A stretch of DNA of 64,000 nt from Mesorhizobium onobrychidis (GTDB lineage: Bacteria; Pseudomonadota; Alphaproteobacteria; Rhizobiales; Rhizobiaceae). Shown piece after piece: positions 57,807 to 64,000 of the stretch. The notes below the pieces were generated by a model that did no database searches, was not told where the DNA came from, and saw nothing but the letters and a program-made list of their open reading frames with translations. Position 1 is the first letter of the stretch. The number at the start of each line of letters is the position of its first letter. The position numbers and the translations under genes are program-made. The stretch lies in NCBI RefSeq assembly GCF_024707545.1, contig NZ_CP062229.1, forward strand, positions 6,429,501 through 6,493,500, written 5' to 3'.

Positions 57807-57900
57807 ATTCCCACTCAATCATCAATTAGGTCTATATCTGTTTGTTTTAACTGATCAAATTTTATCATCTTGCCAAGTAATACCGTCAATAATACCGTCA
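57807..57900. mobile_element. Attachment-like site C: diverged 3'-guaA-type core
   Basis: ATTCCCACTCAATC (57807-57820) matches sites A and B at 13 of 14 positions, in the same orientation. The minus strand reads M-I-E-W-E and a TGA. An AT-rich stretch follows and TACCGTCA occurs twice 12 bp apart (57881-57888 and 57893-57900). The flank is shorter and different from A and B, so it may belong to another element at the same target. Confidence 0.5.
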
Positions 57901-58747
57901 GATTCTTACGCTGTTGAAAACACTGAAACAATGTGGTCGCCGTCGCGGTATGCACACTTTTGACTGCATCATTTACGCCATCCGTGGAGGTCAAAGCCGG
58001 AGTTCACAGACCATAACGCAAGGACGGTCTTGTTCATGCTCGACGGCCCTAGGATTGTCGTCGACCTACGCACTCGCAGTCGTGCTTTCTCGGCTCGATC
58101 CGGTCGCAGTTCTTCGCAGTGCCGATTTGGCCGAGTTCGAAGGCGTAATGGCACAGCTTCAAAGCCGCCATCAGGATCCGGGCTTGGCGCGCGATGGTCC
58201 AAAGCGCGGGGAGACGGTCCTGCCGATCAAATCCGTGATCGCGAACGCCATCTCCGGTGCCCGCCCCTCACGCGAAAGCATGATCCGAGACATGCGGAAG
58301 AGAATCGAAACCCTAAGCGCCGGGTTGAAGAGCCGCCTACCGCACGGCAGATCTGCGCGAGATCTTCTGCGCTCGACCGCGTCGACGGCGAGACGCTCGC
58401 GTGATCTCCAAGACCGGCTCGTGGGAGACGCGCCAGTCCGGCGGACAGGAGATTGACGTGCAGGGCATACTCCGCGTGCGGGAGAGCAGCGATGCGAATT
58501 CAAACCCGTGATGGAGAGTGGCTGGCCGCTCGGACCAGGCAAGAGATGTTCGAGTGAACATCGGCCTCCTTGCAGGCAACGGCGCCGCGACAATCACGAA
58601 ACACCAGGCCGACCGGACAGTAGGTGGCGGAAAAAGGTTGCTTTACCCACACATCAGAAAAGTAGCCTGACCTCAAGGTTGATACCGGCCTCAGCACCGC
58701 TCTGCTGGTAGAGGGCGGCATCCACCGCACCCTTTCGGCATGGTACC
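57901..58747. other. Gene-poor region, no supported gene
   Basis: About 0.85 kb beyond site C. The longest frame (57914-58456, plus) has no start with a good ribosome binding site and no recognisable domain. Composition alternates between AT-rich and GC-rich patches, typical of decayed insertion DNA. Confidence 0.4.
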
Positions 58748-59190
58748 CTAAGGAACATCGATTGGCTCAGGCGATCCTTTGCTCAGCTGTATGACGTTTG
58801 CATTGTTCCGCAGACCCGTCGCGACGACCGACACCCGGGCCACTGCGCTGTCGCCGCCGATCGCATCGAGCTTGTCGGTGGCCCGGGTGCGCCGGGCGAG
58901 CTGCTGCTGTAGCAACTCACCAAGATCGGCAAGCCGACGCTCGCCTTCCACCATCTCAATTGCGAGCCGGTCGAGATCGAGGCTTTCGAGCAACGACCGC
59001 GCGTGGATGATATCGTCCACCGCGAGCTCGCTCGAGAGTCGGTATTCAAGTTCGGTGACGGCGCTCTGCAAGCGATCTCGCTCGCGAAGCCGTTCATCGC
59101 GCTCCACGACTACGGCCAGAGTGTTCACCCAGTCGCCGAGCTGGACGAAAATCCGGAGGTTGGCTTTGGCGCGGCCGAGCAGCGCGGCGG
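58748..59190 (-). pseudogene. C-terminal fragment of a coiled-coil ATPase (YhaN/SbcC-like)
   Basis: The minus-strand frame from about 59190 reads LLGRAKANLRIFVQLGDWVN, then VVVERDERLRERDRLQSAVT, LEYRLSSELAVDDIIHARSL, and later QQQLARRTRATDKLDAIGGD followed by SAVARV. The heptad-rich pattern and the LDAIGGDxAVAR ending resemble coiled-coil parts of AAA-type DNA repair ATPases. Neither Walker motifs nor a proper start are present, and the last 25 residues look unrelated, so this is a fragment. Confidence 0.5.
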
Positions 59191-59449
59191 CTTATGGATC
59201 GCTTGGAGCTGGGGCACGTGCCGCATGAGGCGCTGCGTGCCCGGTATCACGGAGTTCTTCCACGCCGTCCTCGGTCCGGAGGTGGCCGCGCGCGGCGCTT
59301 TCCGCGTCGAGGCGCGGCGCTGGCCGCAAATGGAATGGCGCTGCGCCGTTTCGGGCGGCTAGGCGCGACGCAACGCTGCCGCCTGCCGGGTTACGGCCGG
59401 AACGGCGAAGATTTTTTGCTCTACGACTGGACAAGAGAAAGCTGGAACC

Positions 59450-59644
59450 ATGTGCCTTTTTCAAAAGCCGCCGGCGCTGAAGCCGCTGCCACCGACACCG
59501 ACCATTGCCGACAAGGACGTGCAGGCGCGCGAAGCAGCGCTTCGGGCTGAACTCGAGCAGCGCCAGGGCACCGCCGGCACGGTTAAGACCGATCTGTCGC
59601 CGAGCGAGATCACAGGCCAGCGCCGCGTGTTGGTAGGGGGATGA
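59450..59644 (+). CDS. Small phage-like hypothetical protein
   Basis: A 64-residue product: a MCLF(Q)KPP start, a Pro-rich lead (ALKPLPPTPTIADKD), a charged helix (AREAALRAELEQRQGT) and the ending LSPSEITGQRRVLVGG. The M-C-x-F-x-K-P start, a Pro-rich linker and a -(R/K)xxLxG end are shared by small virion-associated proteins of podoviruses; the match is by pattern only. No other clear structural phage gene is next to it. Confidence 0.4.
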   Translation: MCLFQKPPALKPLPPTPTIADKDVQAREAALRAELEQRQGTAGTVKTDLSPSEITGQRRVLVGG

Positions 59645-59740
59645 GATAGGCGCGATGAAACACACGTTCAGGAACCGGGCGCTGGCCTGGTGGTATTGGC
59701 ACCGGCATGCGAGGCAGGTGAAGCGGCGGGGTGTGGGCAT

Positions 59741-59910
59741 AATCTCCCACCTTGAGGGCCCCTTGAGGGGGAGATTATCCCGAAGGCGACAGCGGGGGTC
59801 GGCACGTGTTGAAGCGGCTTATCGGGGACGGAGGATGCCCGCGCTTTACGCGAGACGACCCCTCTGCCCTGCCGAGCATCTCCCCTCAAGGGGTCATCAA
59901 GGGGGGAGAC
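59741..59910. repeat. Pair of palindromic intergenic repeats
   Basis: Two palindromes, AATCTCCC...CCCCTTGAGG...GGGAGATT (59741-59775) and TCTCCCCTCAAGGGG...GGGGGGAGA (59878-59909), share the CCCCTCAAGGGG core and flank a GC-rich spacer. They resemble the mosaic intergenic palindromes scattered in Mesorhizobium genomes. As RNA they would fold strongly and could act as a transcription end for the methyltransferase gene, whose stop lies just to the right. Confidence 0.6.
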
Positions 59911-59917
59911 TACGCTC

Positions 59918-60535
59918 TCACCCCGGCTTGCGCGCGAACGCCCAGACCATCAGCGGATATTCCTCATCGTTGCTGAGGTCACGCCATAGGCCGTAGGCGC
60001 GCACTGGGCCGCCGATATGGGCTTTTGCGCAGACTTTGTTGCCCCAGCCGAACACTTCTATCCCGGACTCTGCGAAGCCGCCTTCGACCATCATCTGCTT
60101 CAGGCCGGCAGGGGTCCAGCGGTTGTAGTCGTGCGGCCTGGCATGCACCCTGAACAGGAACGGCGTCGCCACCATCGCCCAGCCGCCCGGCCGGGTCATG
60201 GCATGGATATTCTGTGCCGCGGCAAGCGGCCGCTGCACATGCTCCAGCACCTGATCGGCGATGACGACGGAATATTGCCGGTCGGTGCGGTCCTTGCAGA
60301 TGTCGAATTCGGGGAAATCGTCCGAGGTATAGTTGGAGCACATCGTCTTCCAGTAGCGGTTCCAGCCGGGCGAAACCTCGATCACGTCAGATGATTCGCG
60401 GCCGTCCGCTTCAAGAAACGCGGTGAACGCCTCAATCTGTCTTATGCGCAGCCAGTTGCGGGAATCGTAGCCGATCAGCCGTTTTGCAACCTGCTTGCTT
60501 CGCCTCGTCAGGGCGCCGGGTAGGCTTTCCGTCAT
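59918..60535 (-). CDS. Class I SAM-dependent methyltransferase
   Basis: A 205-residue protein from the ATG at 60535 (an in-frame start at 60634 gives a less typical lead). It has a degenerate first motif (DVIEVSPGWNRYWKTM), the acidic loop FPEFDICKD, motif IV-like QYSVVIADQVLEHV and RPGGWAMVATPFLFRVH. These match Methyltransf_11/23-type enzymes in surface-polysaccharide loci. The substrate is unknown, and no glycosyltransferase genes are nearby. The ribosome binding site is weak. Confidence 0.82.
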   Translation of the reverse strand: MTESLPGALTRRSKQVAKRLIGYDSRNWLRIRQIEAFTAFLEADGRESSDVIEVSPGWNRYWKTMCSNYTSDDFPEFDICKDRTDRQYSVVIADQVLEHVQRPLAAAQNIHAMTRPGGWAMVATPFLFRVHARPHDYNRWTPAGLKQMMVEGGFAESGIEVFGWGNKVCAKAHIGGPVRAYGLWRDLSNDEEYPLMVWAFARKPG

Positions 60536-60660
60536 TATCAAATCGATCTCCCTGAAGCCCGCCGCGCTTCCTTGAATATCGCAAAAGCGAACGAAATTCG
60601 ACCGGCCCCTCGAAAAGATCTGGGCCTCGAACAAGCTGATACCACCGAAGAAAGAATGCT

Positions 60661-60966
60661 ATGATGATCGATTCCCGCGCCCACGATATCCTGTCGAGAC
60701 AGGCGGAACTGGAGAGCGAGCGCCAGTATGAGGCTGCCTGGGAGGCGGTGTCCGCGACCCGGACGCGCTCGATGTCTGAAGTGGGCGCCGGGGCGTCGAC
60801 TCGCAAGCCGAGCGGCAGGAGCGCCCGTGTCTACGCCAACACCATCAACTCGGCCGCCTCACATTCACCGATACGGATTTCACCTGGCGACATGCATTGG
60901 CAGTTTGTCGGTCAAGTACGCGGGACTCTACGTCCTTACGACACATCGGAGTATACTCTGATGTAG
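60661..60966 (+). pseudogene. Possible remnant with phage connector-like start
   Basis: The frame begins MMIDSRAHDILSRQAELESE, which resembles the first residues of podovirus head-tail connector (portal) proteins; afterwards the sequence (TRTRSMSEVGAGASTRKPSG) no longer matches such a protein. With the phage-like small gene at 59450 it hints at a scrambled prophage remnant, but the evidence is thin. Confidence 0.25.
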
Positions 60967-61333
60967 CAAGGTAGCCTAACGCCGACAACTATCGAGGTCG
61001 AGGATCCTTGTTAATCAAAATGCTGTCACAATCGACGACGCCGGAACATGGAATCGTTTTCGAGCCCGACGATTTACAACTCTATATTGAAGCACCGGGG
61101 TGAGTACCGGCACCGACCCAGCCAACTGGATGTCGGTCGACGACTTCCTAGCGAGACGGCCGATTGGCCGGCACACTTGGGAGCGCCCGACAATCTGGTT
61201 GCGCTGCTGCGTACGGCGCTCGCCTAGGACGAAGGCTCGCGAACAGCCCCGGAACAGGCGGATGACTAGGGTCGACGGATCAAGGATCTCAAGGAAGGAC
61301 TAGTATATTAGCTACGGTGAATGAACTAAATCG
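60967..61333. other. Intergenic, no supported gene
   Basis: No frame here has both a start signal and a recognisable product. GC content falls relative to the flanks. Confidence 0.35.
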
Positions 61334-61522
61334 TTGAATGACCATGATGAGCCGGACGAGGGTGAAGAGAAGCATTTCCGGATATGCCCTTGGTGCGGTC
61401 AGCGGATGGACATGCGGGATCTTGCGCAGACGATGCACGATGGACACCGGGTGATCGCCACTGCCGGCCGTGAGTTGATGGGCACCATTGCACTCCCATC
61501 GGATTACTCATCCGGTATCTGA
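61334..61522 (+). CDS. Small hypothetical protein with a zinc-ribbon-like CxxC
   Basis: A frame of 62 codons starting at TTG gives an acidic lead (NDHDEPDEGEEKHF) followed by RICPWCGQRMDMRDLAQTMH and a DGH. C-P-W-C-G-x6-D-L-x4-H-x2-H recalls small rhizobial zinc-ribbon hypotheticals. There is no second CxxC and the start codon is doubtful, so it may be a real small gene or a remnant. Confidence 0.4.
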   Translation: MNDHDEPDEGEEKHFRICPWCGQRMDMRDLAQTMHDGHRVIATAGRELMGTIALPSDYSSGI

Positions 61523-61747
61523 ACTCATCTGAACCGGCCTTTGCAGACGCGACTCAGCGGAGATTTTATACAACCGTCGTCGTTTTGTTTTATCGAACCG
61601 AGCCCGGCATCTTCTTCCTAACCGAGTTTACGTCGAACCCATTGCGCTCTTGGACGCCAGTGATCAACGCGTTTCCCATTCCCGCCTCACCGCAGCTCAT
61701 CGGTACTTTAACGCTCTGCTCGATGCAGTGACTGATGACGGCGGCGA
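61523..61747. other. AT-richer intergenic stretch
   Basis: Non-coding as far as I can see. It lies downstream of the GGDEF-EAL gene's stop; no clear rho-independent terminator was seen. Confidence 0.35.
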
Positions 61748-63688
61748 TCAACATCGCTTCGGGCCCTCTTTAACTGCCACCTCAAGCGCCTGGCTTAGAG
61801 GCACCGCCTTGGAGAATAGGAAGCCCTGAGCAGTTCTGCAGCCGAGCTTGTACAGAATTTGCCGGTCCGCCTCTGTTTCGACGCCCTCGGCCATGACATC
61901 GATCCCGAGCGCCCGACCAAGATCGATCACGGTTTTGACAAGCAGCCGGTCCTCCCGAGACTTGGCCAAGCCGCGAATGAAGCCTTGATCTATTTTCACC
62001 TTGCGTATCCGGCTGTCCTTGAGCGATGCCAACGTGGAAAAGCCGGTGCCGAAGTCATCGAGCGCGATGGAAATGCCGGCATGTGAAAGCCGTCCGAGCT
62101 TTTCATCCAGTCTTTCCGGGTCCACTGGAGATTCTTCGGTAATCTCGATTTCGAACATCGTTGCAGGGAGGTCTTTTGCCGCCAGACCATTCAGAACCAT
62201 GTCGTCGATATCGCCGGCTTCCAATTCGCGCGGTGAAACATTCATTGCCACACGAACATCTCGACGGTCAGCTTTCACCAGGCCGTCGATAAGAGCACAA
62301 CAGTCGGAGAATACCCTTTGCGTTAACAGTTGAAGCATTCCGGTTTCGCGCGCGGCTGTCATGATTTCGGGTGGAGAGATGGAACCATGGATCGGATGGG
62401 ACCATCTCAGCAAGGCTTCAAAACCGATCACGGCCTCGGTATCGAGTCTTACGATGGGCTGGAACCAAGGTGCCACCCTTCTCGCCTCTATCGCCGAATG
62501 AAGGTCGCGTTCGATGGACTGGCGACGTTGCAATTCCCTGTCGAGTTCGGCATCGAACAGGCGAAATTCGTTCCTGCCACGACGCTTGGCCGTGTAAAGA
62601 GCGACATCCGCCCGCAGCAACATTTCCGTCAGCCCCGGCCTTTCAGCCAAGTATATTCCGATCGATGCACCGATCCGGACGGACGCGACCTCACGATAGG
62701 GGCTGGCGACTTTGGCTATGATGTTGGATGCGAGGGTACTGGGAGAAAGCGAACTCCTGAGTGAGGGAAAAAACAGCACAAACTCGTCGCCGCCGATACG
62801 GGCGAGCGTTGAGCCTGCCGGCGCTTCCTGCTCTATGCGGCGGGCGATCATGGCGAGCAGTTCATCACCGGTCCTGTGACCGTAGGTATCGTTGATAGAT
62901 TTGAAGCCGTCTAGATCAATCAGCATTGCAACGAACGGGCCGTCTGTATTCTCGAGCTGATTGATCGCGTGTTCGAGGCCCCGTCTGTTGAGAAGGGCCG
63001 TCAGGGGGTCCTCTCTGGAATTGCGCTCCATTTCCGCCGCAAGCCGCTCCGCCTCATGTCTCAGGCGGCTTGCTTCGCGGAAGCGGGTTTGCCCTACAAA
63101 CGAGCTTCGAACCAAGCCGCCCATGAAAAGCAGAACGGCAAAGGCCAGAACGTAATCTTCAAAGTTGCCTTTCGCCGACAAGCACCCCACCGTGATCAGG
63201 AGTGGCGGTGTGATGAAGTTGGTCGCTACTGCCGCGTATGAACTGCCGTATGTAACCGCACCAGCTGAAATGCCCGCCAAAATGATCAGATGCAGCGGCG
63301 CTTGAGGTGTCGTGTAGCCAACAGTAAGGACGGCAAGAAAGGACCAGGCAAACCCTGCCAGAAGAGCAAGGACGCCAAACCAGCGAAGCTGCTGCGAAAT
63401 CCCTGTTACCGTCTCCTTTAGCTGATAATGGGCGAGTGCAAGGCGGGCGGCATTTATCGCATTGACGACTAAGAACCAGATTGCGGCGGCAAAGCCGTTC
63501 CCGGAAAGGGCCTGCACGGTCAAAATCAGGCCGGATAGGACCATGCTTATCGGCATTGACACGAAGAGACCTGCCCTCAGATCACAAAGCTGATCCTGAA
63601 GGATTCTGGCCTCCAGCGCGTCTTCTTCTTTCAGGGTCGGGCGGGTCAGCTTGCATCTCCTGCTTGTACGCAGCACATGCCTATGCAA
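61748..63688 (-). CDS. Membrane-bound GGDEF-EAL protein (cyclic di-GMP turnover)
   Basis: A protein of up to 646 residues. Residues 35-200 hold five to six membrane helices (MPISMVLSGLILTVQALSG, WFGVLALLAGFAWSFLAVL). A GGDEF domain follows with DPLTALLNRRGLE, DLDGFKSINDTYGHRTGD and an intact active site RIGGDEF. Then an EAL domain has GFEALLRW, NVSPRELE, FEIEITE, DDFGTGFS, KIDQGFI and AEGVET, so both synthase and phosphodiesterase centres look complete. The frame opens at a TTG (63688); the true start is uncertain, because a CAGGAG lies within the first 15 codons but no ATG follows it in this frame. Stand-alone gene. Confidence 0.93.
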   Translation of the reverse strand: MHRHVLRTSRRCKLTRPTLKEEDALEARILQDQLCDLRAGLFVSMPISMVLSGLILTVQALSGNGFAAAIWFLVVNAINAARLALAHYQLKETVTGISQQLRWFGVLALLAGFAWSFLAVLTVGYTTPQAPLHLIILAGISAGAVTYGSSYAAVATNFITPPLLITVGCLSAKGNFEDYVLAFAVLLFMGGLVRSSFVGQTRFREASRLRHEAERLAAEMERNSREDPLTALLNRRGLEHAINQLENTDGPFVAMLIDLDGFKSINDTYGHRTGDELLAMIARRIEQEAPAGSTLARIGGDEFVLFFPSLRSSLSPSTLASNIIAKVASPYREVASVRIGASIGIYLAERPGLTEMLLRADVALYTAKRRGRNEFRLFDAELDRELQRRQSIERDLHSAIEARRVAPWFQPIVRLDTEAVIGFEALLRWSHPIHGSISPPEIMTAARETGMLQLLTQRVFSDCCALIDGLVKADRRDVRVAMNVSPRELEAGDIDDMVLNGLAAKDLPATMFEIEITEESPVDPERLDEKLGRLSHAGISIALDDFGTGFSTLASLKDSRIRKVKIDQGFIRGLAKSREDRLLVKTVIDLGRALGIDVMAEGVETEADRQILYKLGCRTAQGFLFSKAVPLSQALEVAVKEGPKRC

Positions 63689-64000
63689 GCCTACTAAAGG
63701 AGGGGTTAACTACTCAGCGCGATATCAGCGTTTGGGCTGATAAAGCGCTGACACAATGCCTCTTCGGGCGACATTTAGCGCCTGCCGCGGGAAGCTGTCG
63801 CCTCTGCGTGCAGGGGCAGCGACTACTCCGGGGAATGTAGCCACTCTGTCCCAAGCGCCCCCAATACACGAGCAAAAGTCCAAAGCTGCTGGTACGGTTT
63901 CATCGCCTAAGCATGGCCGAAATGCCGTGCCGCACAAAGGGAACATGTTGGGCGAACCGAAGCCCCACATGTCTTGCAAGCCGCGCCGCCGGGTGCTCGC
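63689..64000. other. Right edge, no supported gene
   Basis: A minus-strand frame (63725-63979) has a Cys-rich translation with no family resemblance. The window ends before any clear gene begins. Confidence 0.35.

Noticed and set aside
57914..58456. 180-codon frame beyond site C
   Set aside because: No start signal, no domain and mixed composition; treated as decayed DNA.
63725..63979. 84-codon Cys-rich frame at the right edge
   Set aside because: No family resemblance and no ribosome binding site.

Overview
The window reads as accessory DNA from a high-GC alphaproteobacterium of the Rhizobiales, most likely Mesorhizobium. The reasons are codon use and GC content, the NadQ-type regulator next to nadABC, a bioBFDAZ operon that includes bioZ (known from the M. 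loti R7A symbiosis island), a thiCOSGED operon behind a TPP riboswitch, and 3'-guaA-like attachment sequences of the kind used by Mesorhizobium integrative elements. The species assignment is inference; no rRNA or housekeeping marker is present.

Region 1 (about 1.2-14.5 kb) is a respiratory oxidase locus. On the minus strand lie a SCO-family copper chaperone, hemA and an orphan groEL with a histidine-rich tail. Divergent from them, on the plus strand, are a periplasmic cupredoxin-like protein, a Tat-exported metallophosphoesterase, a small cytochrome c, a CcoN-like oxidase subunit, a CcoO fused to a dihaem cytochrome c (three CxxCH in one chain), four very small membrane proteins, a TauE/SafE-type membrane protein and a CcoI-like copper P-type ATPase. 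Together they could build and metallate a cbb3-like oxidase of unusual subunit layout.

Region 2 (14.5-20.4 kb) has a MarR regulator with a four-cysteine tail, divergent from a protoglobin and a frameshifted redoxin, with a palindromic operator between them. It is followed by a reduced sulfur-oxidation set (soxY, soxZ, a cytochrome c and a flavocytochrome c flavoprotein), a duplicated 3' scrap of the last gene, and a decayed tyrosine integrase.

Region 3 (20.4-38.3 kb) encodes a whole complex I split into convergent blocks: nuoH-nuoI-CBS on plus, and nuoJ-K, a MrpD-like protein, a small membrane protein, a NuoL/MrpD hybrid, nuoM, N, A, B, C, D, E, F and G on minus. It has four antiporter-like subunits instead of three and is bracketed by CBS-domain proteins, with the remnant of a further one beside it.

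Region 4 (38.4-54.6 kb) is a vitamin/cofactor module: nadQ-nadABC, bioBFDAZ-panD, and TPP riboswitch-thiCOSGED. Two 17-bp identical copies of a 3'-guaA-like sequence, in the same orientation and with related flanks, bracket it, and a third, diverged copy follows at 57.8 kb. bioD, bioZ and panD each carry small frameshifting indels.

Region 5 (54.6-64 kb) is gene-poor: a LysR regulator divergent from a frameshifted SDR and an NADP-binding reductase, fragments of an ATPase and possibly of a prophage, a palindromic repeat, a methyltransferase and a GGDEF-EAL protein. No tRNA, rRNA, CRISPR array or complete insertion sequence was seen.
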